Shown here piece by piece: positions 11,340 to 22,462 of a stretch of DNA of 64,000 bases (position 1 is the stretch's first letter; each line of letters opens with the position of its first letter). This stretch comes from Brachionus plicatilis. Lineage: Eukaryota; Rotifera; Eurotatoria; Ploima; Brachionidae. The position numbers were made by a program, and so were the translations under genes. The stretch is taken from assembly GCA_010279815.1 (NCBI GenBank), contig QEOQ01000242.1, positions 107,096 to 171,095 on the forward strand. The letters are read 5' to 3'. Under the pieces are notes generated by a model. It made no database searches. It was not told the DNA's origin and saw nothing but the letters and a program-made list of their open reading frames with translations.

Positions 11340-12081
11340 GTGGTTACGATGGAGCAATCTCAGCAAGTGAATGAATCTGTTCCATCCCACTCTGAACCTG
11401 AATGCCTAATTTATTTATCCCAGTTCGCATTAAGGTCGTTTGATGATCAATGTAAATCGGAGTTAACCTCATTTTATGTCTCAAGACTTGATCAATTCGC
11501 AAGAATTCCTCAAAACGACTTTCCCAATCAGACCAAATACTCAGCCATTTAACCAAAAAAGTGTTCGATCCTTTGATTCATCCCTACCTGATAGCTCTTC
11601 TAAACCCATAGAAAATAGTAGAGAAAACCAGTATAAAGTAGCTGGCCCACGAAAAAAGGCTAAAAAATCGTCAATTGAAACATATGTAAAAACATCTGGT
11701 CAAGGTAATATTACCGGGTTAAAATCTTGTGAACGTACTGTAGAAATATACCTTGGGAGCATCTCTAATGAAGAGTCGAAAGAAAATGTGAAAAAAGCAG
11801 TTCATTCAATTGTACAATAATCCAATTTTGAACAAATAGCAACAACTCATGGTTTATTTGAATCATTTAAATTTTCCATTAGTGTGTTCGATCTTGAAAA
11901 AATTAAAGACAAAAATAACTGGCCGAGAGGTGCTGTAATTAATCGCTACCATAAAACATTTGCATTACGCCAGCGATACACGATATCAACATCCTCAAAT
12001 GCACAAACCTCCTCAAGTGGAACAAATGAAAATACACAATCTTCATCTGAAGCAAATACGAGCAATACTCCTAATCAATAG
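11340..12081 (+). pseudogene. LINE ORF1 protein (broken)
   Basis: ORF1 starts at ATG 11340 (a second ATG lies at 11349). The frame shifts at about 11545 and continues in the frame open from 11476. An in-frame TAA at 11818-11820 then interrupts it, and it resumes to a stop at 12079-12081. The conserved part is an RNA-binding-like domain, with VEIYLGSISNEES before the stop and FESFKFSISVFDLEKI with WPRGAVINR after it. This is the pattern seen in ORF1p of CR1/L2-type elements. A Ser/Thr/Gln-rich tail ends the protein. ORF2 begins 14 bp downstream. Confidence 0.7.
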
Positions 12082-12094
12082 TTACGTAATTATT

Positions 12095-15000
12095 ATGCCT
12101 TTAAATTCTTTTTCTATTTCTTTTCTTAATTGTTACAATTTAAAATCAAATTTATCTTATTGTAATCATTTAGTTAATATTTCGAATATTGGCTATTTGA
12201 ATGAATTATGGACCAAAAAAAATGAATTTCATATTATAAAGGATTTAGCTTCATCTAGGTATCATAAAAATACTCCACTCTATCAGTCGGATATGCTTGA
12301 TTATTTTGGTAAATCTTCAGGGCGACCTTATGGTGGCAAATGTTGGTTTCTTGAAGACTCTTGTGATTTGATTGAAAGTGATTTTTTGAATTGACATTCG
12401 AGCTATGTCCATTTAAAAATCAAAGGTCAAGAATTTGTAATTTTTGGGGTTTATATGCCCTTTTATAATAATAAGAATAAGGTTGATTCGATAGCTTTAT
12501 ATGAGACTACTCTATCAATCTTAATAGCTCACATGAAATTTTTTAAAGACAAAAATATTCCAATGTTCATAATAGGTGACTTCAATGCAGATCCATTCAG
12601 GCTCACTTGTCAAAAATCCTCAAATATAAATAAGCTAGATACTCTACTGTACAATTTTATACATGATAATGACCTGGTCCTACTGGACTCATTAAACACA
12701 CAATTTACTTCGTATACCTATACAAAGTATGAAAAAAATTCCCCCCCATATTATGCTAACCTTGACCATATTTTAGTCTCAGATCAAGGGAATATCTTAA
12801 AATCTATTCAATGTAACATTTTTAGTGACTTGGGAAATCTTAGTGATCACCTCGCCCTTAAATTGGATGTTACTTATGAAAATCTCGACTGTGAGACTGA
12901 ATCTCTATATTTTAAGCCTCAAGTCCAACCCAGACTAAAACTTGAAATATCTGAAGTATTTGAATTCTATAATAATAATTTATCTTATAATTTTTTTAAT
13001 TCTTGTCTCGATTATACTGATCCCTCGAAACCTATTTTTAATGCACAAGAGCATGTTGATCTCTTTTATAAATCAATATGTGACTCAATCTCTAAACCCT
13101 CAAATGAAGCATTAGACTATCAAAATATTTACTTTTCCTCCAATTTAGCTAAAAAACCAAAGAAAAACAATTGTTTCAATAAGGAACTAAAATTGATAAA
13201 AGATAAGTTAATTGACATCAATCAAAAAATAAAAACGGATCCCTCCTTTGAACCTAAAAGAAGACAATTAAAGAAAGAATTTAGAAGAGCTCAACGACAA
13301 CAAATTTATCTAAATGAATTAAAAGAGCAAGCAAAAATAGAAAGTCTTTTCTCTTTAAAAGATAGGAATAGATTTTGGAAAAGACTTGCACAGTCTAAAA
13401 ATAAAAGAAATGTTAGAAAAGAAATAACCATCCCACCAGATAAACTCTTTTCTCACTTCTTAAATTTATTCAAAGAGGATGAATCCTCTCTCTCAAGTGA
13501 TCAGCTAAATATTAAAAAACATGTGAATGAAACATTTGTGAACTACTCTCGTCCTGATACTCTGCCTTTTTTTGAGCTGTCTCAACTAAAGAAAATAATA
13601 TCAGAATTTGATAACTCAAAAGTAACTGGTTTTGACAAAATCTCCTATAACCTTTTAAAAAATATAAATTTTGTTGGCTTTTATGAAATTCTACTTGAAT
13701 TCTTCAACCAACTTCTACTATTCAATAAGATCCCAAAAAATCTAAATACTTCAAAAATTAATCCTATTCTAAAAGACAATTTAAAAAACAGCTATGATCT
13801 AAACAATATAAGACCTATTTCTATTTCAAACTGCTTTGCTAAAATCCTAGAAAAACTTATTCTAATTAACTCCCCTGATCTTTACTTTAAGTTACTAATA
13901 ACCAATTTGGTTTTAAGAAAAAAACCTCATGTAACCATGCCATTTTTGTTTTAAAAGAAACAACTCTTAACTACATCAATAAAGGCTCTGGATGTAGGAT
14001 AGCATCTTTAGATGCAGAAAAGGCCTTTGACAAAATTTGGCGTGATGGCTTATTCTATAAACTATTAAAGAGACTGTATACTTCCTACTTGGTATTGCTT
14101 AGGATTTATTATAACTCAGCACTAGCTGTTTTATGTCTTCCAAATAATCTAACAACTAAACCCTTTAAAATTGAAACTGGTGTAAAACAAGGAGCTATTT
14201 TATCTTCTTTTCTTTTCAACATATATATTGATGATCTTATAATAGAATGCCTTAACAATGAGCTTGGAGTTCTTTATAAAAATCTTAATGTTTCTATCAT
14301 TGTATACGCAGATGATATAATCTCAATAAGCCCAGTTTACTCCCATCTACAAATGCTTTTGGATATTTGTGGATCTTATAGGAATAAATGGAAAATAAAA
14401 TTTAACCCTAATAAAACAAAAGTTGTTAACTTTGGCACTCAATTATTTAAGTCGGTATTTTACCTTAATGGATCCGAACTTGAAGAAGCAAATCAGTTAG
14501 AATACTTAGGATTCATTATAGATTGTAATCTTGACCTTAACACTAAGGCAGTTATAAATTTTAAAAAAGTTCAGAGTAGCTTTTTTGGAATTTCATATCT
14601 TCTGCCCAAAAATTGTCCTACCTCTTCACCTAAATTCAAATCATTTATATACAAATTATTTTGCTTATCTAAATTCACATATGGTCTTGAGGCTCTAACT
14701 CTTAATTCGACCACAAAGGATTCAATAAATAAATTACAAAACAACTTAATTAGACAAATGTTTGGTTTAAAAGCCTACTGTCACATGTCACGAGTCTTAA
14801 AAGTACTAAAATTATTCAACTTTGATGAACTTTATCTATTTTCAAAGCTAACTTTTATTGATACAATTAAATATAATTATCTATCATCACAATTCTTAAA
14901 ATATATTCTAAGTGACCCCTTCTCTAATAAATCTTTTTCCTCCGACTTAGTACTTATTTCCAAATACTTTAAAATTGAAACCTAAAAAATTTCAGTAAAT

Positions 15001-15147
15001 ATAAACCAATTCAAAGAAAATCTTAAGATTAATCTGATTTCTAATGATGGTATATCTGATTCAATTTGGTTATGTCTTTGCAATTTAAAATTAAAACATT
15101 ACAGAACTCTCCTAAATGAGCTAATTCAAAATAAAAGAAATTCATGA
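12095..15147 (+). pseudogene. LINE ORF2: APE endonuclease and reverse transcriptase (broken)
   Basis: ORF2 begins at ATG 12095. The endonuclease covers about 12095-12890, with IIGDFNADP and LSDHLALKL as catalytic motifs. The reverse transcriptase follows: NSKVTGFDKISYNLLK, RPISISN, DAEKAFDKIW, TGVKQGAILS, then YADD at 14305-14316. Breaks are TGA at 12392-12394, a frameshift between about 13880 and 13903, and TAA at 14983-14985. The frame then resumes to TGA at 15145-15147. All catalytic motifs survive, so inactivation looks fairly recent. Confidence 0.85.
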
Positions 15148-15346
15148 ATTTTGGTCCAAATTATCTTGCTTTCTAACTTTCATGCCTTTTTCTATTTTCG
15201 AACTAACGTTCCTTTTTTATTTTTGTAATTTTATTTTTAGGTAATAATTTTTCATTTTTTAAATAAACACAAAAAAAAAAAAAAAAATTTTATCTTTATT
15301 TTCTTTTACTTCTCCTTAAAGGAGGTTAATTCAATTCAATAAATAA

Positions 15347-15362
15347 ATAAGCTGATGTGCAA
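15347..15362 (+). repeat. Right target-site duplication of the LINE
   Basis: ATAAGCTGATGTGCAA, identical to 11231-11246. The following 15363-15743 is A/T-rich DNA with no gene that I can see. Confidence 0.85.
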
Positions 15363-15743
15363 GACTTGAAGAATGTTATACCACTAATTGTCTTATTATC
15401 ATAAAAAATTTAGTGCCAAAAAATATTGAGAAGGAATGCTGTTACACTGTCAAGATTAAAGTTAATAATCTGAAAAGATCAAAAGACTAGTTCACTGTAA
15501 TCGACGACAAAGTAGATCATACGGTTCAAGTTATTTATTTATTGAAATAGTACTTAATTTATTGTCGATTTATAAAATATATTCAGCTATTATGATTTAA
15601 TTGCAATTTATTAGACAAAAGCTGTAAATCTAATAGATGTGTGATGTTTTTTTTAATTCAATTATTTTATTTATAATATGTTAGGAAAAACAATAAAGAT
15701 ATATAACGTAATTAATCGATTTTAGTGACATGTCACTCTATTT

Positions 15744-15768
15744 NNNNNNNNNNNNNNNNNNNNNNNNN
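15744..15768. other. Assembly gap (25 N)
   Basis: A run of 25 N placed between a perfect 12-bp palindrome GTGACATGTCAC (about 15726-15737) and a poly(A) run. TTAGTGACA occurs on both sides, so the gap probably replaces a homopolymer or a small repeat. Confidence 0.95.
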
Positions 15769-15839
15769 AAAAAAAAAAAAAAAAAACATATTTTAAATTG
15801 AAAATTTGAATCAATTAGTGACAAGTATCGTCCTTTATC

Positions 15840-16820
15840 ATGAATAACGCGGCAAATGTGCCTTACACAGTTCGTATAAAGATGAAAAAAGATAACCCAA
15901 ATATCAAAATAAAAGATGTTGTCAACGCGCTTTATCAGATAGACAAATCGTGCTATAAATTCATCAAGGGAGTAAGTCATATTAACAGTGTTCTTAATTG
16001 GTACGTCTCTTTTGAGGAAGATTTTGACTCAACCCTGCTAATTGGGAAAAAAATCAAACTAGCTAATGATGAATTCGAAATACTAGATGCCAACTACAAC
16101 TCCCCGTTTAACTATTGCACATTCAAAATTAATTGGCTCCCTTTGACAACTGATCTTAATGAAGTGAAAGATTTTATTGAAAAAAGTTTAGGAAAAAATC
16201 AAGAAAACCGACTTGAAACGGAATACATCTCAAGAGATAAAAGCGAAATTGAACTTGATGGAACTGATCAGCCTCCAATTAAAGTTGAAAACGGAACTAT
16301 TAGAATCAAAGTGAAATTTTAAAAAAAATCAGCAATCAATAATATTATTGGTGTTACAAAATTAAAAAGCTGGAGGGTCCTAGTTACGCAGGTCGGGAAG
16401 AAACCCAACTGCTTCATCTGTAATTCACCTGATCATCTTCGGAAACATTGCCCAAAGCTAAAACCAAAATGTAGCGACTGTGGGAAAATGGGCCATGAGA
16501 AGTGTTCCTTTGCTAACAAAGTTGTATCTGACAAAGTTGAAGAGTTAATTGAACTTCCATTCGAAGATATAGATGAAAATGACTCCAATGATGAACTAGA
16601 GAAATCAACTCCGACAATAATGAGTTTACAAAAAGAAATTCGGTAGGAAAAAACTAATGGCGCTGGCAATTCAAATTCCATGTTAATTCTAGGAAGATCA
16701 GGAACAAAATATAAAAGAGTTGCATCAGCTACCTCATTAAACAACTCGAATGACGAACAAGAACAAAAGAAACCAAACTCTGGCCAAAATTATGAAAGCG
16801 AATCAAGAAACTATGATTAA
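15840..16820 (+). pseudogene. Jockey-like LINE ORF1 with CCHC zinc knuckles (broken)
   Basis: The frame starts at ATG 15840 and encodes an RNA-binding-like N-terminal domain (for example NWYVSFEEDFDSTLLIGKKI, then CTFKINWLP). TAA at 16320-16322 interrupts it, but the same frame continues into two zinc knuckles, CFICNSPDHLRKHC and CSDCGKMGHEKC (about 16410-16505). An acidic stretch follows, then TAG at 16644-16646 and a final TAA at 16818-16820. This architecture is typical of ORF1 (gag) of Jockey-clade LINEs. It probably belongs with the ORF2 at 18229-20780. Confidence 0.75.
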
Positions 16821-17030
16821 TATTATTTTTATTGCTAAATACTTCTTTAAACTAACTTATTGTAAGTCTTTTTCAATTCTACTTTTACATAAACATAAGA
16901 AAAAAAGATGCTGTTATAAGTATTTTGATATGTTTCGCACATTCTTTATGACAACAAAAGATTGGTTTATCCTGACATATCAAAGATCAAAATATTCTTT
17001 TTTGTATCCATCTATTTTATGTTCTTATGC

Positions 17031-17048
17031 CTTGATGACTATGATGAC

Positions 17049-17084
<36 letters not shown>

Positions 17085-17535
17085 AGAGAAAGCAAGAGCG
17101 ATAATGAAACAGAAAAATCAAACATGAGAAATAAAACGCAAAATCAAGAAGATGCTAGAATTTATGATTATTATAACGCAACAGAAACAAACAGCTCTTC
17201 TTGTTTAGAAAGCGATTCAGATGGAAACAAAGAAAACGAGATCTCTTAAAAGAAAAGAAAAATAAAAACTGGATACACAAGAACAGTAAAAAAATATCCC
17301 AAAATAAACGAGAACATGCTAGCTCAATCCGAATCTCTTGCTTTATCCAGGTCGAATGCTTTTTTCAGATCCCCAGCTCCATCCAAGTCGAATGTTTTTG
17401 AAATAGTACTAATTTTTTTTAAGATCCAGTTCCGAAAAAGATGCTTGGATTTCTTGTGAAAAATGCGAAAATTGGATCTGTAGAAATTGTCAATACGATA
17501 ATGAAAACCAGTGTTCGATGAATTTTTTTTTTTTT
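17031..17535 (+). repeat. Inverted duplicate of a transposase 3' end (left arm)
   Basis: From CCTTGATGACTATGATGACG through a (GAT)n poly-Asp run, an acidic segment, a CxxC segment (CEKCENWICRNC) and a (T)n tract, this is a near-identical inverted copy of about 20903-21397. A few substitutions separate the copies: codon AGA here versus TGA there (near 17159), and TCT versus CCC near 17247. The homology starts abruptly at 17031 and ends in the T-tract, so this is not a separate gene. The DNA before it (16821-17030) shows nothing recognisable. Confidence 0.8.
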
Positions 17536-17555
17536 TTTTTTAACACCTTCCATTA

Positions 17556-18123
17556 GGTATCCATGAATTACGACAAATTTTATTCGGACAAAATATTTTC
17601 GACAAGTTAATTTCGACAAATATAATTTAGAACATAATTAATTCGACTGAATTCGACTAAAAAATAATCAAGTATATTTTCGCTGTATGCTTTTTCGACA
17701 AAAAATCATTGGACAAAATTAAAAAAAAATGGATAACTTGATTAGTCAATTTGAAGAATTAAGCTTAGAATTAAATTTAATACGATCATCACGTAACAAA
17801 AACAAAAACTAAATAGTTGTCTAATTAATTACAAATTTGAAGAAGTTATATCTTTTTTAAAATTTGTTTCTAATTGTAAATAATTGAATTAAAAAAAAAG
17901 AAATGTAAAAAAAATATAATGACTTTATAGATTTAATTGATTTTTCTTTAGTAATAAATTTTTGTCTAAATTATTTTTGTCTAAATTTTATCTTGTCGAG
18001 TTTATCATCTGCCGAAATTAATTGTGTCGAAATTAACACTTTTTTGGTCAAAATTATCTTTGTCGAAATTTACTTGTCGAAATTATACTATACTAAATAA
18101 ATTTGTCGAAAAATAGCATATCC
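17556..18123. mobile_element. MITE rich in TTCGACAAATT with 9-bp target duplication
   Basis: The left end GGTATCCATGAATTACGACA and right end (reverse complement) GGATATGCTATTTTTCGACA begin inverted arms full of TTCGACAA/TTGTCGAA motifs. The flanks are an exact 9-bp duplication CTTCCATTA (17547-17555 and 18124-18132). Length is 568 bp. It has no coding capacity. It lies between the left inverted arm and the start of LINE ORF2, so it inserted into an already formed composite. End structure fits a MULE-type element. Confidence 0.8.
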
Positions 18124-18228
18124 CTTCCATTATGCTAGGTTTAGTCCATTTATTAGAAAAGTTAGCTGTGAAAGGTCTTTAATATATTCAATATCTGCTA
18201 AATTTAACAGTTATTATAACCCTAACCC

Positions 18229-20780
18229 ATGCACTCGAATCCAAACTTAAATAGACTTATTGTTGTTCAGTGGAATTGTTTTAAGTTAACTAGAGTCAGA
18301 ATTGAGCTGCTTAAGAATTTCCTAAGTGAAAAGAAACCAGATATAATTCTTCTCAACGAGATAAAGCTCAGCAAGGAAAATGCCAATTTTTGGTTAAGAT
18401 TTGAAAAGTATAATACAGTACACCGATCTAGAGAATTAAGACCAAATAGTGGAGGAGGCATATGTATTCTCATTAAAGAATGCATTAACTTTTCACATGT
18501 CTCGGCCTTCGAGTATCTAAAATTAGAATCTATTAATATTGAAATAGAATGCGGGGGAAAGAGAAAAATACTAATATCAAATTACTATAATCCGCCGAAC
18601 AGGGAACTCTTTTCCGAATATTTCCAAAAGATTGGTGAATATTCAAAAGACTATATTGTAGCAGGTGACCTTAACTCAAATAGTAAGCAAATTGGCTGTA
18701 CGACCTCAAATTCAAATGGTCTTATTCTTGAAAAAATTCTATCAGAAAAAAATTGTTTATTATTAAATGATAAGAATCCCACATTTAATCAATTTAGCAA
18801 GGAGCCAGGTAAAAACTATTCTGAAATTTTGGATCTGATAATCGGCTCGCCTTCACTAGCTAGCTGTTTCCAAGAATTCAAAGTCCTGGAAGACAACTTA
18901 ACAAGTGACCATTACCCAATTTGGGCAACTTTTGATCTCAGAATGAATAAATGTGATTATTTTAACCAAATTATTCCTAGATTCAAGTATGATCTAGCGG
19001 ATTGGAATCTGTTTAGGGTAAAACTAAATTGCAAACCTAATGAGCTCACCAAAAATAATGTTGAGGAACTCAGCCTATTTGTTGTAACATCCATTATCAA
19101 TGCTGCAGAGTCCTCCATCCCAAAAAGCTCTAATATTTTCAGGTCTGGTGAGCTACCTAACTTTATAATTAAGAAGATAAAGCTAAGGAGAAAACTTTAT
19201 CGGAGACTGAAACGAAACGCTACGAGTAGTTCAGAACTAATAAGTGCCACAAAAAGAGAAATTAATGCTTTAGCCAAAGATCTCAAAAAAGATATTGAAG
19301 AGTTCAGAAGTTCTCAGTGGAATCGATTTCTTGAAAAAGTAGGAAATAGTCATGTCTCAAGCAATCCTTTCTGGAAGCGAATTAATAACTTCCGAAATCC
19401 GAAATCAATTAGAAAAACACCTTCCATTATCTACAAAGATTCAACTCTTACAACTAATCAAGATAAGGCTAAAGCATTTGCTGAATTTTTGTCAAAATCT
19501 TTTTCTTCAAGTAAAGAGGAGGAAGCCTTTGACAATAAGTCAATAAGTGTATTGAATCATTAAATATAGATAAAAATAAAGATAGTAAAATAATTAGTAC
19601 TGATGAAATTATCAAAACTATCAAGATGCTGCGAAATAGATCATCTCCTGGTGAAGAAAGGATCAGCAATATTATGCTAAAGCAACTTTCTCTAGATTTC
19701 ATTTTAGTAATCAAAGACTTGTTTAATTTATGTCTAAAAACACAAACCTGGTCTAAAAGCTGGAAATTATCTAAAATAATAATGATTCCCAAAAAGTCCG
19801 ATAATAAACAAGATCCAACAAATTATCGACCTATCAGCTTGACAAGCTGTCTAGGGAAGCTTTTTGAGAAGGTTATAGGTGGTAGAATAAGCGCTTTATT
19901 AGAAAAAAACAATTTGATAAATAATTGCCAGGCAGGCTTTAGAAATAATAGAAAAACTAGTGATAATCTTTTTTTCTTGACCCAAAAGATTAAGGAACAG
20001 ATAAATAGGAAAAGAAAAGTGTGTGGTTTGTTCTTCGACATTGCTAAGGCGTTTGACCGAGTTTGGCATAATGGATTAATTTACAAATTAATTAAAATAG
20101 GAATCCCAATGGAATTAATAGGCCTAGTAAAGTCATTTCTTTCGGAAAGATTTTTCTCAGTGGACGTTGAGGGAGAGAAAAGCATGAATTTTCCAATTGA
20201 GACTGGTGTCCCTCAGGGAGCTGTCTTGAGTCCTCTTTTATCTACTATTTTCATCAACGACCTACCTACTAATAATAAGCAGAATTAAACTTATTCAATG
20301 CTATTTGCAGACGATCTGGATACAGTCTTCACTTATAAGAAAGGTGGGAATAAAATAAATAAAGAGATAAAAATCTACCTCAGTGAATTGGAATCTTGGC
20401 TCTTCAAATGGAGGCTAAAGATGTCAGTTCCCAAATGTAACTGCATAGTCTTTTCGAGAAAAAGTAAAGGAAATAATTCTCTCAATCTTTTTATGAATAA
20501 TCAACAAATACCGCAAGCGAAAGAAGTTAATTTTTTAGGCTGCATTTTAGATCAAAACTTAAACTTTAACCATCAGATAGAAAGGATAAAAGAAAAATGT
20601 GCACAGAGACTGAATATTATAAAGATCCTTTCACACAAATCATGGAAGCTGAAAAAAAAAACACTAATAGGAATTTTTAGATCCTTAATTGGATCGATTA
20701 TAGATTATTCTTTTTTTTGTTCTTTCGACAATTTCTAAAGCTTCAATTTCAAAAATTCAAGCTATACAGAACAGAACAAA
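18229..20780 (+). pseudogene. Jockey-like LINE ORF2: endonuclease and reverse transcriptase (broken)
   Basis: The frame from ATG 18229 holds the APE endonuclease (VQWNCFKLTR, GGGICILIKE, YIVAGDLNSN, LTSDHYPIWATF). It ends at 19561-19563 through a frameshift near 19550. The reverse transcriptase continues one frame over, with NYRPISLTSCLGKLFEKVI, QAGFRNNRKTSDNLFFLTQK, FDIAKAFDRVWH and TGVPQGAVLSPLLS. TAA at 20286-20288 stops it just before LFADD at 20301-20315. A further frameshift near 20738 precedes a short piece reading IQAIQNRTKRSIYDLH, after which coding sequence stops abruptly. The C-terminal end has thus been lost by an internal deletion. Confidence 0.85.
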
Positions 20781-20902
20781 AAGATCAATTTATGATCTGC
20801 ATTTTTTTTTTTCTTAATTTTATTTCTTTTATTTTATTTTAATAAACATAATCCTGAAGGGGTGAAAGCCCAAAGGTTTTAACATAAAAAAAAAAAAAAA
20901 AA
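20781..20902 (+). repeat. 3' UTR and poly(A) tail of the Jockey-like LINE
   Basis: T-rich UTR, AATAAA-like signal (AATAAACATA), then CCTGAAGGGGTGAAAGCCCA (GGG..CCC can pair) and a run of about 18 A. It marks the 3' end of the LINE and the point where the inverted arm begins. Confidence 0.75.
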
Positions 20903-21341
20903 ATTTATCGAACACTAGTTTTCATTATCGTATTGACAATTTCTACAGATCCAATTTTCGCATTTTTCACAAGAAATCCAAGCATCTTTTTCGGAACTGG
21001 ATCTTAAAAAAAATTAGTACTATTTCAAAAACATTCGACTTGGATGGAGCTGGGGATCTGAAAAAAGCATTCGACCTGGATAAAGCAAGAGATTCGGATT
21101 GAGCTAGCATGTTCTCGTTTATTTTGGGATATTTTTTTACTGTTCTTGTGTATCCAGTTTTTATTTTTCTTTTCTTTTAAGGGATCTCGTTTTCTTTGTT
21201 TCCATCTGAATCGCTTTCTAAACAAGAAGAGCTGTTTGTTTCTGTTGCGTTATAATAATCATAAATTCAGGCATCTTCTTGATTTTGCGTTTTATTTCTC
21301 ATGTTTGATTTTTCTGTTTCATTATCGCTCTTGCTTTCTCT

Positions 21342-21377
<36 letters not shown>

Positions 21378-22066
21378 GTCATCATAGTCATCAAGGTCGC
21401 CATTTCTGTTTTCATTGTCGGCATCGTCTTCTTCATCACCATCTTCAATGTTATATGAGTCAAACACCATGTTAAAATCGTCATCTTCGTTTCTGAAATC
21501 CACAGTTTTGTCTAATGGAAAAATCCCATCTTGATAAATTTTTTTTAATTTTTTAATTTAATGGAACTTAGATGGGTCAAATGAACCTATACCACAATAA
21601 ATAAACGATTGACTTATATAATCTTTGCTTAATTCCATCCAGCTATTAGTTATCCAGTTTGTCATTCGATCATAACTTTAAAACATTTACTATAATTTTA
21701 AATTAAATTAATTTTTTTCAATTTGTTTACCTTGGACCTGCAATGTTACCATTACGCGTAATTAATTTTTCGTCATTTAGGAACCAGTCATTCCAATGAA
21801 TCTTATATTTGTTTTTTAAAAGTTTGAACCAGCAAACATCAGCTGGTTGAAGAATATCTTAAAATTTATGTAACTTTCTCTATTATAGGTGAAAATGAAG
21901 ATTTTACTTGTCAAAGATGCAGGGACATAAGCTAATTCACAGCCACAGGAATATAAGCTTTGCTAAGAAGATTCCGTTGTATGGCAACCTGCTTGATCCA
22001 AAACTATTAAGCTCTTTTTAATCTGATTTTTCAAAAGATGAGGCTTCAATACTCGTTCCACATATA
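20903..22066 (-). pseudogene. Tc5/pogo-type DDE transposase remnant with introns
   Basis: Read on the minus strand. Exon 22066-21908 encodes YVERVLKPHLLKNQ, SLIVLDQAGCHTT (second catalytic Asp in the LDxAxxH context) and YVPASLTN. Exon 21857-21731 encodes ILQPADVCWFKLLKNKYK, HWNDWF and NGNIAGPR. An exon from 21675 encodes YDRMTNWITNSWMELSKDY and CGIGSFDPSKFH. Splice phases agree and introns are about 50 bp with GT-AG ends. A poly-Asp region and a CxxC-x4-CxxC end follow. In-frame stops (after TTESS, SKFH, NQEDA and NEIP) and a late frameshift show it is dead. The 5' part with the first Asp is missing; a LINE fragment lies beyond. Family by motif recognition only. Confidence 0.7.
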
Positions 22067-22184
22067 CTAAATATAGTAAGGAAAATATTGACTTAAAATT
22101 AAAACATATGAAAATAAAATTGAGAGTCAAAAGGAAATCAAGTAATAAACCTTTAATAAACATAAATTCTTAACTGTCTCCTCT

Positions 22185-22462
22185 CGACTTTTTGAATTGA
22201 TCAAAAGATATATAGTGGGAGGACTGCGTCATTCTGTTCCATTGGTTGTCAAGCTGGTTGATGAATATAAAGCGGATTTTGAATCAAGGTATGTTGAATA
22301 CCCAACTCCATTGTGTAATTGCTATCTTACTATTTCTTCTTTCTTTCCTGAAATGTTCAATACTTAAACACTTATTTTTTCTTTTCATTTTTATTTTTAT
22401 TATTTTTTTTATCTGAAGGAGCTTTAGCTCGGCACAGATAAAACAAATAAATAAAAAATAAT
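22185..22462 (+). mobile_element. 5'-truncated LINE fragment: ORF2 end plus tail
   Basis: Sixty codons (22185-22367) read RLFELIKRYIVGG, SVPLVVKLVDEYK, then YVEYPTPLCNCYL to a stop. The minus-strand copy at 62251-62660 has the same ending with about 75% identity by eye. Downstream is the hairpin GAGC-TTTA-GCTC (22419-22430) and a tail of ACAAATAAATAAA. This is the extreme 3' end of a Jockey-like LINE family. Confidence 0.8.

Larger units (their letters stand above)
11247..15346 (+). mobile_element. Near full-length two-ORF LINE retrotransposon
   Basis: A 4.1-kb element bounded by a perfect 16-bp target duplication. Order: short 5' leader, ORF1 (11340-12081), ORF2 with endonuclease and reverse transcriptase (12095-15147), a T-rich 3' UTR, an A-tract, the perfect hairpin CTCCTT-A-AAGGAG (15312-15324) and a tail of AATAAATAAATAA. 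An APE-type endonuclease plus reverse transcriptase without RNase H fits the CR1/L2/Jockey group; I cannot fix the clade. Despite clean ends, both ORFs contain stops or frameshifts, so this copy cannot move itself. Confidence 0.88.

Noticed and set aside
16962..17249. Poly-Asp protein as a separate gene
   Set aside because: It is the inverted duplicate of the 3' part of the transposase remnant at 20903-22066. Its first part is unrelated sequence fused at the duplication edge.
18215..18228. TAACCCTAACCC as telomeric repeat (also near 50290)
   Set aside because: Only two units at each place and both lie in mobile-element contexts; too short to call a telomere or interstitial telomeric array.
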